The notes under the pieces were generated by a model. That model had not been told where the DNA came from, did not search any database, and was given only the letters and a program-made list of their open reading frames with translations. A stretch of 64,000 nucleotides of DNA, taken from assembly GCA_904419745.1 (NCBI GenBank), contig CAJFSS010000011.1, positions 1 to 64,000 of the forward strand. Direction: 5' to 3'. The first letter of the stretch is position 1. Each line of letters begins with the position of its first letter. A program made the position numbers and the translations under genes. Origin of the DNA: Candidatus Pseudoruminococcus merdavium. Its GTDB lineage: Bacteria; Bacillota; Clostridia; Oscillospirales; Ruminococcaceae. Positions 9,765-18,924 of this stretch are shown here, piece by piece.

Positions 9765-10721
9765 TCAATAAGCATTCCAATCAACACCATTATCATCACT
9801 GGGAACCATACCTAATTTTTCTAAAAGTTCCTGTGCAGCGTTATAGCCCATCTTTTTTTGACGGTTGTTCATGGCTGCAACTTCGATGATAATTGCCAGA
9901 TTACGTCCAGGTTTTACTGGTATTGTCAATGATGGAATTTTCAATCCAAGAATAGAAGTGTACTCATTTTCCATTCCCATTCTATCATAAACCTTATTTT
10001 GATCCCAGAGTTCCAGCTGAATAATCATATCAATTTTTTCTGTCACCTTGACAGAACCCATACCAAAAATACGGCGGGCGTTAATAATCCCAATCCCGCG
10101 TAATTCCACAAAGTGGCGTATGTTTTCCGGCGAACTTCCAACCAAAGTTCGGTTGGATACCCGCCTGATTTCCACTGCATCGTCTGCAATCAAACGGTGT
10201 CCCCTTTTTACCAGTTCAATAGCGGTTTCGCTTTTTCCAACACCACTTTCTCCCAGCAACAAAATTCCTTCCCCATATACTTCGACAAGCACGCCATGCC
10301 TGGTAATTCTGGGGGCTAATTCGACATTGAGCAATGCGTTGAGACTGGACATAAAAGTGGAGGTGGTTTCATTTGTCCTTAGGATAGGAACTTCATACCG
10401 CTTGGCATATTTCATCATAATGTCTTTTACTTCCAACCCGCGTGTAATAACAACTGCCGGGGGCTTTTGGGAAAAGAACATGTCCATATTGTAAGCGATT
10501 GCATCTTCACAAATGCTGTCCAAATACGCCGATTCTGCTTTTCCAATAATCTGAATCCGGAGATTGTCAAAGTACTCAAAAAAACCAGCGAGATTCAGTC
10601 CAGGACGATTGACGTCACTGCTTTGAATTAAAATTTCCGAAGGATCACAGGGAATATAAAGTGTCTCCAGATGGAATTCTTTGATAAGTTTACTGAGTTT
10701 AACATGAAAAGTAGTATTCAT
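9765..10721 (-). CDS. hprK: HPr kinase/phosphorylase
   Basis: HprK phosphorylates HPr on its regulatory serine and removes the phosphate, controlling carbon catabolite repression. The 318 residues match the family. The Walker A site GESGVGKS is followed by the family signature near LGLKIPSLTIPVKPGRN and EVAAMNNRQKKMG. The start is the ATG with GGGGG just upstream. It heads the minus-strand cluster and has a clear promoter at 10827-10855. No ptsH or crh gene lies in the window, so its HPr partner is encoded elsewhere. Confidence 0.97.
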   Translation of the reverse strand: MNTTFHVKLSKLIKEFHLETLYIPCDPSEILIQSSDVNRPGLNLAGFFEYFDNLRIQIIGKAESAYLDSICEDAIAYNMDMFFSQKPPAVVITRGLEVKDIMMKYAKRYEVPILRTNETTSTFMSSLNALLNVELAPRITRHGVLVEVYGEGILLLGESGVGKSETAIELVKRGHRLIADDAVEIRRVSNRTLVGSSPENIRHFVELRGIGIINARRIFGMGSVKVTEKIDMIIQLELWDQNKVYDRMGMENEYTSILGLKIPSLTIPVKPGRNLAIIIEVAAMNNRQKKMGYNAAQELLEKLGMVPSDDNGVDWNAY

Positions 10722-10826
10722 TCTTATCCCCCTAACCCCAGACTTGTGCAATTCAAATAAATATGTATTGCGTTACTGAGCGATGTAACCAAATGTAAAA
10801 ACGCAATTATACATATTTATGTTTTT

Positions 10827-10855
10827 ATTATACATGATACTATTGTGAATTTCAA
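10827..10855 (-). promoter_or_regulatory. Promoter of the hprK cluster
   Basis: On the minus strand TTGAAA (10850-10855) is followed after 17 bases by TATAAT (10827-10832), leaving a leader of about 100 bases. A second TATAAT (10806-10811) lacks a fitting -35 box. Confidence 0.7.
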
Positions 10856-10892
10856 ATGGAATTTTGAAATTCTTACGCTTTTGTCACAGATA

Positions 10893-10920
10893 TTGCGAAA
10901 TTACTCCTTTATGGTATAAT
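10893..10920 (+). promoter_or_regulatory. Promoter of the glycosyltransferase gene
   Basis: TTGCGA (10893-10898), a 16-base spacer and TATAAT (10915-10920), with a TGG immediately before the -10 box (extended -10). It lies back to back with the hprK promoter; together they account for the roughly 300-bp gap between the two genes. Confidence 0.7.
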
Positions 10921-11024
10921 AGCGTAGAGGAATTGGAAGTCCTTGGTTTTCTATTGGGTTTTATTCCTTATAAATCTAAAATTACGATGCAGGAATCTCA
11001 GAAAATAAAGGGGTGCATTTTAAA

Positions 11025-12212
11025 ATGAAAATTGCAATTTTTGCCGAGACCTACCTGCCTTATATCAATGGGGTCGTTACACACATAAAAATTTTGAAGG
11101 AAGGATTAGAACAGTTGGGGCATACTGTTCTAATTGTAACTGCAGACCCGGATACAAAACACCATTACCTAAAAGATAATGTTTTGCATTGTCCTGCCCA
11201 CCGTTCCCAACGTCTATATGGTTACGGACTTGCCAGTCCAGTCAGCCGCCGCCGGCTTAAATTTGTAGAAGATTTTGACCCGGATATCATTCATATTCAC
11301 CAGGAGTTTGGCATTGGGCTTTCTGGAATAATGATTGCAAAGCTTTTAAAAAAGCCGCTTGTCTACACTTTGCACACAATGTATGACGAGTATCTTTATT
11401 ATGTTGCACCAAGGGCCCTGTTGCCGGTAGTGAAAAAGATCTCACATCGATACTCCCGAGCGATTGCAAATTCTGCGCATGCAATTACCGGCCCCTCTAA
11501 AAAATGTCAGGAGTATCTACAAAACGTTGGCGTCACAAAAATGGTGAATGTTGTCCCGAATGCGGTAGAACTGGATCAGTTTAATCCTGACAATATTTCC
11601 CAAGAAGTAAAGGATGAACTGAGAAAACGCTACCAAATTCCCTCAGATGCCACGATTTGTTGTTTTGTCGGCCGTCTTGGAAGGGAGAAGAGTGTGGATA
11701 TTCTGCTGGATTACTGGGCCAAAACAATTACTCCGGCGGACAAACTGCACCTGATTGTTATTGGAGACGGCCCCTGTATTGATGAATTAAAGGAGCAGGC
11801 TACAAAACTGAATATTAACAGTATGGTCACTTTTACTGGGAAGATTTTGCACGAGGATCTCCCTACTTATTTGGCAGCATGCGACTTTTATGTTACAGCT
11901 TCGACTTCTGACACAAATTCTATTTCTATGCTGGAAGGGATGGCAACCGGTCTTCCTGTTTTACAGCGTTTGGATCGATTGAATGAGAACCAGGTGAGAA
12001 ATGGGGTTAATGGGTATGTCTTTAATTCTGCTGAAGAAATGGCAGAGGAAATGAAAAAAATCCGTGATAAATCCCCTGAAGATTTGGCCATTCTCAAAAA
12101 ATCTGTTATTGAATCTGTAAAAAAATCGGGTGCCATTGACTTGGCTAATTATCTCCTTACCATCTATTCCGGTGCTTTGGAAAAACAAAAACATGCTGAA
12201 CAAAAAGAATAA
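11025..12212 (+). CDS. GT4-family glycosyltransferase
   Basis: A GT-B fold glycosyltransferase of about 395 residues. The acceptor domain opens with MKIAIFAETYLPYINGVVTH, typical of GT4 enzymes that make glycolipids such as diacylglycerol glucosides. The donor domain shows CFVGRLGREKSVD and the nucleotide-sugar loop TSDTNSISMLEGMATGLP. In that loop the first glutamate of the usual E-x7-E motif is an aspartate. I chose ATG 11025, 11 bases after AAAGGGG; an in-frame GTG at 11013 overlaps that site. It has no signal peptide and probably works at the inner face of the membrane. Exact donor and acceptor are unknown. Confidence 0.88.
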   Translation: MKIAIFAETYLPYINGVVTHIKILKEGLEQLGHTVLIVTADPDTKHHYLKDNVLHCPAHRSQRLYGYGLASPVSRRRLKFVEDFDPDIIHIHQEFGIGLSGIMIAKLLKKPLVYTLHTMYDEYLYYVAPRALLPVVKKISHRYSRAIANSAHAITGPSKKCQEYLQNVGVTKMVNVVPNAVELDQFNPDNISQEVKDELRKRYQIPSDATICCFVGRLGREKSVDILLDYWAKTITPADKLHLIVIGDGPCIDELKEQATKLNINSMVTFTGKILHEDLPTYLAACDFYVTASTSDTNSISMLEGMATGLPVLQRLDRLNENQVRNGVNGYVFNSAEEMAEEMKKIRDKSPEDLAILKKSVIESVKKSGAIDLANYLLTIYSGALEKQKHAEQKE

Positions 12213-12252
12213 GACCGGCATTAACGCATACAATTTTAATAAGTCTATTGAA

Positions 12253-12283
12253 AAATCCCCCCAATGACTGGGGGGATTTGTTT
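12253..12283 (+). terminator. Hairpin after the glycosyltransferase gene
   Basis: A 10-bp stem (12253-12262 with 12270-12279), rich in C:G, has a 7-base loop and only a short, interrupted T stretch. It ends just before the ribosome site of the next gene, so it may terminate weakly and allow read-through. Confidence 0.55.
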
Positions 12284-12299
12284 GAAATGAGGAGTCTTT

Positions 12300-13673
12300 A
12301 TGAAAAAATATTATGATGCTGCCATTATAGGCGGTGGTATTGGAGGGTTAATGGCAGCATATCGGTTGATACAAAACTCTCCTTCCCTATCGGTCATATT
12401 GTTGGAAAAAGGTCCCGATTTACAACATCGTAGATGCCCAATCGTAACAAACCGGTCCGACACCTGCGTTCATTGCCCTACATGTGCCATAATGGAGGGA
12501 ATGGCGGGAGCAGGAGCATTTTCAGATGGAAAATACATTATTTCCACTGAATATGGCGGCTGGTTAACGGAATTTATTTCCCCCAAAACTGTACTTGAAT
12601 ACATTGAGCAGGCAGATGAAATTCTGGTTTCTTTTGGGGCGACAACGGAACGCTTTCAGCCAAATAACGAGTTGAAAAAACTCTGTCTCCAGCATGACCT
12701 GCATATGAGCCAGGCACAGCTTAAACATTTGGGAACGGACTCCAATTATGAAACCATGGAGAAAATGATCCGCTTTCTTGAAGATAAAGTTGACATTTAT
12801 TGTAATGCGGAAGTTCTTGATGTTGATGTTCGGTCCCATGCCCTACAAATACAGGATAAACAAGGCGAACATTCCATTAAAGCAGATAAAATTTTGTTTG
12901 CTGTCGGACGTGTGGGCAGCCGTTTTTTCTCAAAATGGTGTGTGAAAAATCAAATCCCGCTGCAAAACAATCAAGTGGACATTGGTGTGCGGGTGGAACT
13001 GCCCTCTTTAGTTTGGGAAGATTTTTCCAAAAAGATTTATGAACCCAAAATCTGGTATCGCAGTAAAAAGTACGGCGATACTACCCGTATGTTTTGCTTT
13101 AACGAACGTGGACAGGTCGTTATGGAAAATACGGACGGAGTACTAACTGTCAACGGTCATTCTTATAGGGATGAAAATCGAAAAACAGAAAACTCTAATT
13201 TTGCTCTTTTATCGACTATTCGATTTACCGAACCGTTTCGTGATCCCATCGAATATGCCAGACATGTGGCAAGCTTGGCTAATTTGATCAGCGGCGGAAG
13301 CGTCTTGGTTCAGCGTCTAGGGGATTTAGAAGCAGGCCGCAGAAGTGATGAAAAGCGTCTGAAGCAGTCTACAGTGCATCCAACACTTCACGCAGTGGCA
13401 GGAGATTTGAGCCTTTGTATGCCCAAAAGACAACTTGATAATATCATTGAAACGCTGCATGCTCTTGATGTGATTGCACCTGGCACTGCGAACTACGACA
13501 CCCTTTTATATGGAGTGGAATGTAAATACTATTCTGCAAGGCCAAAATGTCATGATTTTGAACTGGAAGGTTGCCAGGGAATTTACGCTCTTGGAGATGG
13601 CGCGGGGTTCACCCGTTCCCTTTCCCAAGCAGCAGCTAATGGATTATATGTAGCTGATAAAATCAGTGTATAA
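12300..13673 (+). CDS. FAD-dependent dehydrogenase (COG2509 family)
   Basis: A 457-residue flavoprotein. The FAD-binding Rossmann motif IIGGGIGGLMAAYRL is at about residues 9-23. A cysteine-rich stretch follows (RRCPI, then CVHCPTCAIMEGMAG at about 58-72), then the GAGAFSDGKY motif of the uncharacterised FAD-dependent dehydrogenase family COG2509. The C-terminus has a second nucleotide-binding segment (GIYALGDGAGFTRSLSQAAANG). The CxxCxxC arrangement could bind metal or act in redox, but that is inference. A ribosome site (GAGGAG) precedes the ATG. It could be co-transcribed with the glycosyltransferase if the intervening hairpin leaks. Confidence 0.85.
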   Translation: MKKYYDAAIIGGGIGGLMAAYRLIQNSPSLSVILLEKGPDLQHRRCPIVTNRSDTCVHCPTCAIMEGMAGAGAFSDGKYIISTEYGGWLTEFISPKTVLEYIEQADEILVSFGATTERFQPNNELKKLCLQHDLHMSQAQLKHLGTDSNYETMEKMIRFLEDKVDIYCNAEVLDVDVRSHALQIQDKQGEHSIKADKILFAVGRVGSRFFSKWCVKNQIPLQNNQVDIGVRVELPSLVWEDFSKKIYEPKIWYRSKKYGDTTRMFCFNERGQVVMENTDGVLTVNGHSYRDENRKTENSNFALLSTIRFTEPFRDPIEYARHVASLANLISGGSVLVQRLGDLEAGRRSDEKRLKQSTVHPTLHAVAGDLSLCMPKRQLDNIIETLHALDVIAPGTANYDTLLYGVECKYYSARPKCHDFELEGCQGIYALGDGAGFTRSLSQAAANGLYVADKISV

Positions 13674-13675
13674 AA

Positions 13676-13710
13676 AACTCTGCCCGAAAATTACGGGCAG
13701 AGTTTTTTTT
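13676..13710. terminator. Bidirectional terminator, FAD protein / DUF4129 gene
   Basis: An 11-bp perfect stem (13676-13686 with 13694-13704), a 7-base loop and a run of eight T. On the minus strand it overlaps the stop codon of the converging membrane gene. Confidence 0.85.
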
Positions 13711-15076
13711 ACTTCATTTTCAGCCGCTTGTATATGGCCTTTACCTCAGCAAACATTTTGGCGTTATTTTCTTTTGTAGGAGAGAGCTCTGCATAACGTA
13801 CATCAGAGTAAATTCGTGTAATATTGGAAAGATCCACTTTTTGTCGAATCCCTTTTTTCTGTAACATTTTATGCAGGATTTCCAATGGGGTATCGCTATC
13901 TAAAGGAGGGTCTTCCGTTGATCGTAGCAATCCGAGTGTATAGGCATAGCACAGTCTTATCTGCTGAACAGGATCTTTTTCATGTCGGTATGCTCTGGAA
14001 AAGGAACCCCATCGTTTTAAATGGCTGAAGGTTAAAGAAGTATGCAAGTCTTTATCGATATCTGTGATGTTGTCATAAAAGTATTTGTTTTCCGTTTTTT
14101 TTACGGTTCCAAACTTGGAGAATTTCTTTTTGAACGTATGCAGCCATTCGCAGATTGCCTGGTAAACTGTGGGAAAACAGCGGATCAGCATAATTGCTAT
14201 GATGAATACAATAATAGCGACAATAAACCCCATTGCAATCATCATCCACAGTTCAGGCTTACCGGGAGTTGGGGGGTCAGCGACAGGATCTGGTATCCAA
14301 TCCGGATCTCTATCGCTACTAATCAGTTCAAAAAACCATTGTAAGAACGAATCTAATCCATATTTCAAATAGCTTCCAATGAACGAAAGAAGCGAGAGAA
14401 CAGGTCCTCCTAAACAGTACAACAAAAAGACAAGTAAGACCACAGCAACCGTAAAACTCACACTCATCTTGTTATTTGTTGCGTTTTTTGCAATGTGTTT
14501 TCTTCCATATGTCATCAGCTCATCCAAATTGGATTGATTGCGGAATAACAGAAGAATGAGAATCATGGGAAAAATGAGGAAGATGTAGGTCTGATAAGGG
14601 AACTGGTAAAAAATCAAATGTTTTAGTAAACGGGCAATCAAATAGGAAAAGAAATACACCGCTATATGAATTCCAATACAGACGATAATCATAATAGAGG
14701 AAGAAAGTTTTGAAAATGGCGTTTTTTGAATCAGCCATCCAGCAATTAGGTATAAAAAGGAACAGAAAACGGCAATCATACTTGCCTGGCTCCAGATGAA
14801 TAGCAGATACATTAAAATCACGCCGAATGCGATTCCTATGCAAATACTGCCAATAGTAAGTACCAATTTTTCTTTTTGTGCGCATAGACGGGTAAGATAC
14901 CCTGCAATACAACAAAGCATCCCCCCCACAAACAGTAAAAGAGATTCGGTTTTATAACAGTTTCCAAGAATCAGCGCAAACAAAAAGGATGAAACACAAG
15001 TGAGTACACAACAATATGCCGTCATCATTGCAAGGGTTAACCATATGTTTTTTCCCGGCTTTAAAAGTTTTGTCAT
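13709..15076 (-). CDS. Multi-pass membrane protein with DUF4129-like tail
   Basis: A 455-residue membrane protein with about eight hydrophobic helices in the first 300 residues and a soluble C-terminal part (QIRLCYAYTLGLLRSTEDPP, then DTPLEILHKM). That tail matches the pattern of DUF4129, usually found at the end of transglutaminase-like proteins in MoxR/DUF58 operons. No transglutaminase Cys-His-Asp core is seen, so this version appears to keep the membrane part and the tail only. Its start overlaps the DUF58 stop by four bases, showing tight coupling. The module is suspected to work in envelope protein maturation; function is unproven. Confidence 0.75.
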   Translation of the reverse strand: MTKLLKPGKNIWLTLAMMTAYCCVLTCVSSFLFALILGNCYKTESLLLFVGGMLCCIAGYLTRLCAQKEKLVLTIGSICIGIAFGVILMYLLFIWSQASMIAVFCSFLYLIAGWLIQKTPFSKLSSSIMIIVCIGIHIAVYFFSYLIARLLKHLIFYQFPYQTYIFLIFPMILILLLFRNQSNLDELMTYGRKHIAKNATNNKMSVSFTVAVVLLVFLLYCLGGPVLSLLSFIGSYLKYGLDSFLQWFFELISSDRDPDWIPDPVADPPTPGKPELWMMIAMGFIVAIIVFIIAIMLIRCFPTVYQAICEWLHTFKKKFSKFGTVKKTENKYFYDNITDIDKDLHTSLTFSHLKRWGSFSRAYRHEKDPVQQIRLCYAYTLGLLRSTEDPPLDSDTPLEILHKMLQKKGIRQKVDLSNITRIYSDVRYAELSPTKENNAKMFAEVKAIYKRLKMK

Positions 15077-16239
15077 GCGGCATCACCATCCTCAGGGCTC
15101 TCTTGCGTTTTTTGTACGAATTCCTTCTTAATAATATAGATTTCCAAATCGTCCGGAATTTCTTTCTGTTCCACAAAATTTGTCAGATAAATTTGTACAT
15201 GGACATTGTTATACATTTTGTCTCTGGCATAATTGCAAATAGCAGTATCAAGATATGGCGTCACAATTGCCAGATCGGTTCCACTCACCGCAGAATCTAC
15301 ATAGGAAAAAAATTCAGTTACGGTACAAACCGATTTCATGCGGATTTTTGCCAAAATCCGCAACAAGTCCATAGCATGTTCATTTCCTGACGCCATATTG
15401 GTTGCAGTGATATCTGTTCCCATATCATCCGTAGGCGCATTTGCATACAGATTCACTGGAATTCCCTCTTCTGTGGCAAGAGAAAGTAAAGATGCACAAA
15501 CTCGAATAGAACCCTCTACGAGATCTGGGTGGACAATTTCCCCATATTCAATCTCTTGGGATTTGATATTGAGCAGGATCGTTAAACTCTGTTGGGAAGT
15601 ATATTCATAATTGCGGACCATTAGCTTTTGCTCTTTGGCCGTAGCTGCCCAATGAATGGAATTCATAGGATCCCGGTCGGTATATTCCCTAACACCGGAA
15701 ATATAAAATGGATCTTCGGCGATCTGTCGTTTTGTGATAGTATCTCCTTGCAAGTAACGCGGAAGAATAAACATTTCCTCTAAATCGACTGTATTTGGAA
15801 GCACAAGAACCGTATAGGAAACTTCAACTCCTTTTGAAATCTTTGCTTGACCAAACAGATCACTGGAAACCATATGTGCTTTTTTAATCTCGAATTCCCC
15901 TCGTTTGGTACAGTTTACATTCCAAGTTCGGGTAACGGCTTTGTATCCCCCTAATGTGAAGAAACTAGAGACGATTCGGGTATCATCGGAAATCGCCTGT
16001 GCATTTGCCTCCCCAAATTCCAGCCATTTGGAAGCTGTAATATCAGAACGCAGCCACGGCAAGGGTAATATTTTATTATTTTTAATCGTTTCAACCAGGG
16101 AAAAATTTTCTCCCTCAAAGACTTCATCTCTGTCAAACTTATAGGAGTAGTCAAGATCCTGGAAGGAATACTTTTTGAATATGTAAGCCTGTAAAGAGAC
16201 GATTGCATAAATAAGGACAACTAAAAATACAAGCTTCAC
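15073..16239 (-). CDS. DUF58 domain protein
   Basis: A 388-residue protein with one N-terminal membrane helix (VFLVVLIYAIVSLQAYIF) and the DUF58 signature REYTDRDPMNSIHWAATAK near 205-223. DUF58 proteins resemble von Willebrand A folds and are nearly always encoded beside MoxR ATPases. The N-terminal half looks like the beta-rich extracellular or membrane-side segment of this family (EGENFSLVETIKNNK). It lies 29 bp after moxR and overlaps the DUF4129 gene by four bases. Its role is likely as a MoxR client or adaptor in the membrane. Confidence 0.88.
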   Translation of the reverse strand: MKLVFLVVLIYAIVSLQAYIFKKYSFQDLDYSYKFDRDEVFEGENFSLVETIKNNKILPLPWLRSDITASKWLEFGEANAQAISDDTRIVSSFFTLGGYKAVTRTWNVNCTKRGEFEIKKAHMVSSDLFGQAKISKGVEVSYTVLVLPNTVDLEEMFILPRYLQGDTITKRQIAEDPFYISGVREYTDRDPMNSIHWAATAKEQKLMVRNYEYTSQQSLTILLNIKSQEIEYGEIVHPDLVEGSIRVCASLLSLATEEGIPVNLYANAPTDDMGTDITATNMASGNEHAMDLLRILAKIRMKSVCTVTEFFSYVDSAVSGTDLAIVTPYLDTAICNYARDKMYNNVHVQIYLTNFVEQKEIPDDLEIYIIKKEFVQKTQESPEDGDAA

Positions 16240-16268
16240 CCAGGATTCCCCCTTTCACCATAGAATGA

Positions 16269-17222
16269 TTATTTTTCTGTTGGCGCGGGAACCTGTTCCA
16301 CAATTGCTTGAATAGTATCGTAGCTTTGCTGTGCAGAACGCTGGATCGTATTTCCACGGCAGATAATCCTGTGGGCAAGAACATTTGCACACACAGCTTT
16401 GACATCATCCGGAAGTACATAGTCCCTCCCATTAATCGCGGCATATGCCTGGGAAGCTTTTGTCAGTGCAATCGAGGCGCGGGGCGATGCGCCAAGACGG
16501 ATATCCTGAGAATGCCTTGTCGCATAAATCAGGTTTACAATGTACTCCATGACTGCTGAGGAGACCTTTATTTGAGGGATCGATTCCTGCACTTCCATGA
16601 TATCTTTCTTTGAAGCAACAGGGGAGACTTCTTCCAAGGGGTTACCAGCAATAAAACGGTTCAAAATGGTTTCTTCCTCCTGTTTATCCGGATATCCCAT
16701 CGCCAATTTCATAAAAAAGCGATCTAGTTGTGCTTCCGGAAGAGGAAAAGTACCCTGGGTTTCCAATGGGTTTTGGGTGGCAAGGACTAAGAACGGTTCA
16801 TCCAGTTTCCTGGTTACACCATCAATGGTAACTTGACGTTCTTCCATACATTCCAACAGACTGGATTGTGTTCTTGGTGTTGCACGGTTAATTTCATCTG
16901 CTAAGATAATATTAGTGAAAATCGGGCCGGGTTTGAAGATAAACTCTTCTTCCTTTTGGTTGTAAAAATTGATACCAGTGACATCGGATGGGAGCAAATC
17001 AGGGGTAAACTGAATTCTTTTGCAATCACAGTCAATGGAACGGGAAATTGTTTTTGCAAGCATGGTTTTTCCTGTTCCAGGCAAATCTTCCAGTAATACA
17101 TGACCGCGGCAATACAGCGCAACCAAGATCTGATTGACCACTTCTTCTTTCCCGACAATCACTTTTGCAACGTTATTTTTAATGGATTTGGATATTTCTT
17201 GAATTTGAACCGCAGAAATCAT
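16269..17222 (-). CDS. MoxR family AAA+ ATPase
   Basis: A 317-residue AAA+ ATPase of the MoxR family. Walker A is in LLEDLPGTGKTMLAK (about 36-50), Walker B in IILADEINRATPRTQ, and the C-terminal lid follows (RLGASPRASIALTKASQAYA). MoxR proteins are chaperone-like ATPases that remodel or insert cofactors into partner proteins, often through von Willebrand A partners. It begins the three-gene operon with DUF58 and DUF4129 genes. The ATG is preceded by AAAGGAGG, and a promoter with a 17-base spacer lies at 17248-17276. Confidence 0.93.
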   Translation of the reverse strand: MISAVQIQEISKSIKNNVAKVIVGKEEVVNQILVALYCRGHVLLEDLPGTGKTMLAKTISRSIDCDCKRIQFTPDLLPSDVTGINFYNQKEEEFIFKPGPIFTNIILADEINRATPRTQSSLLECMEERQVTIDGVTRKLDEPFLVLATQNPLETQGTFPLPEAQLDRFFMKLAMGYPDKQEEETILNRFIAGNPLEEVSPVASKKDIMEVQESIPQIKVSSAVMEYIVNLIYATRHSQDIRLGASPRASIALTKASQAYAAINGRDYVLPDDVKAVCANVLAHRIICRGNTIQRSAQQSYDTIQAIVEQVPAPTEK

Positions 17223-17247
17223 AAAAAAGCCTCCTTTTTATTTCCTA

Positions 17248-17276
17248 ATTATAGAACAAAAAGGAAGCTTTTTCAA
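17248..17276 (-). promoter_or_regulatory. Promoter of the moxR operon
   Basis: Minus-strand TTGAAA (17271-17276), 17-base spacer, TATAAT (17248-17253), about 25 bases before the moxR start, leaving a very short leader. Confidence 0.7.
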
Positions 17277-17312
17277 TTAAAAGTAAAAAATTATTTTTAT
17301 TGAAGATTCTAT

Positions 17313-18647
17313 TTATGAATTTTGTCCAAAAATAAGCCATAAATATAGGGCACAAAGGCATTCTGTGGGAATACAACACAAAGCGAGCCAAAACAGCATT
17401 TGGTTTTTCCGGTTGCTCACTACCTCTTTCAATAACGAATAACTCAGACATATCAGTGTTTTTTGATCAATATTACTTACTTGTTTTCGTATGATATCTG
17501 CGGCATTTTTGTTTTCTTTTGATGCATAAAAGATCTGTTCCAGCTTGTGATCGAAGATTCGGTATGCCGCTTCAAAAGATGTTTTTATTTGGGAATGCAT
17601 CTCATCCATACGATAGAGTTTATTCGAGTCCAGGGAAAAGATTTGCGCGCAAAATTCCAGAGCACATACAAAAACATCACGATCGTTAAGCGTCCCCTTC
17701 TGATGCTTCCGTAGCGTTTTTAAAGCGGAAAAACGGGCAATTTTTTCCAAGGGGTTTTGCGGTTTCCCGTCCAAATAGATTCCTAGTTTTTTGGAGAGCT
17801 GGGCAGCAATGGGACGCAAAACCTGATAATTTTTTGTAACTTCCCCTTTACGGAACGTATAGCGGATTCCGTCCAGTTTTCCAAAATACTTCATTGTGTC
17901 GTAATATCCATACCGAATATTCCTTTTTGAGAGCTGCGGATCAAATTTGAGGAAAAACCCCAAATCCTCTCTAGGATGCAGAACATGTACTTTTGATTTC
18001 TTCTTATCATAGCGGCGACGCAATCCAATGGAGTCCATATCAACAGCAAAAACTTCTGAAGCTCCATGTTTTTGTGCCATCTCAATTGGCAGGTTATCAA
18101 AATATCCACCATCAATATAGGAATTTCCTTCAATAGAATAGCTCTTCATTGCAGGAAAACACGCAGAAGAGGCCAAAAGATAATCAATCAGTTGGCCTTT
18201 TGGAATTTCGGAACGGAACAAAGTACAGGGAGTATACCCTGGAATTTTGACAGTTACAATTCCAAGTTCTATTTTGGAGCTACGTACAGCCTGTTCGTCC
18301 AGGCACTTTGTCAAAAGCTTTTTTAGCGATTCAAACCCAGCTCCCCCGCTTTTAATGGCGGTTTTGAGAAGAACCTGAATCTGTTCTTTTTCGTCCAATT
18401 TCTTAAAATCTTTTGGCAGCACAATATCAAGGACCTGTTCAAGTGTAATGTTTTCCCAAAGCCATTTTGCTTTTTCAAAATCGCCTTGTACAATCATAGC
18501 CCCATTTAAAGCCCCTACGGAGGTTCCAGTAACTATAGAGAAATCATACCCAATTTCCCTCAAAGCTTGCCAAGCGCCAATTTGATATGCCCCGCGAGAA
18601 CCTCCTCCCGCCAATACAAAGGCTTTTTTTCCACTTGCTTTTTTCAT
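17313..18647 (-). CDS. Patatin-like phospholipase
   Basis: A 444-residue patatin-like serine hydrolase. The oxyanion-hole motif GGGSRGAYQIGAW (about 14-26) is followed by the nucleophile elbow GTSVG (about 40-44) and the catalytic aspartate in YIDGGYFDNLP (about 185). There is no signal peptide. A hydrophobic segment close to the C-terminus (MLFWLALCCIPTECLCALYL) could anchor it in the membrane. These enzymes cleave acyl groups from lipids; the substrate is unknown. I start it at the ATG preceded by AGGTG at six bases; a GTG three codons upstream overlaps that site. Neighbours give no clear pathway. Confidence 0.88.
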   Translation of the reverse strand: MKKASGKKAFVLAGGGSRGAYQIGAWQALREIGYDFSIVTGTSVGALNGAMIVQGDFEKAKWLWENITLEQVLDIVLPKDFKKLDEKEQIQVLLKTAIKSGGAGFESLKKLLTKCLDEQAVRSSKIELGIVTVKIPGYTPCTLFRSEIPKGQLIDYLLASSACFPAMKSYSIEGNSYIDGGYFDNLPIEMAQKHGASEVFAVDMDSIGLRRRYDKKKSKVHVLHPREDLGFFLKFDPQLSKRNIRYGYYDTMKYFGKLDGIRYTFRKGEVTKNYQVLRPIAAQLSKKLGIYLDGKPQNPLEKIARFSALKTLRKHQKGTLNDRDVFVCALEFCAQIFSLDSNKLYRMDEMHSQIKTSFEAAYRIFDHKLEQIFYASKENKNAADIIRKQVSNIDQKTLICLSYSLLKEVVSNRKNQMLFWLALCCIPTECLCALYLWLIFGQNS

Positions 18648-18881
18648 GCCAGTCACCTGCCCGAATCTAATAGTTCCTACTTGTGTACAATATACTTAGT
18701 ATGGCCCGATTTTTTTCAGAAGCCGCCATGAAGAACGCATAGTTTAAAAGGGAAAATTCAAAATACAATTTATAGTTATTATAGCAGAATTTCCCCTTTT
18801 CAACAATCAGTTCCTTGTAAAATGTACCCATTTCAGTAAATGAACTGATACGTCAAAATCTCTCTGAAATACAATAGAATA

Positions 18882-18915
18882 AAAGAAAGCCTGGGTTTTT
18901 GCCCAGGCTTTCTTT
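18882..18915 (-). terminator. Terminator of the TPR-S9 peptidase operon
   Basis: A 14-bp perfect stem (18882-18895 with 18902-18915) with a 6-base loop lies ten bases after the peptidase stop. The T-rich 3' arm gives the tail. Confidence 0.8.
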
Positions 18916-18924
18916 AAAATATAT

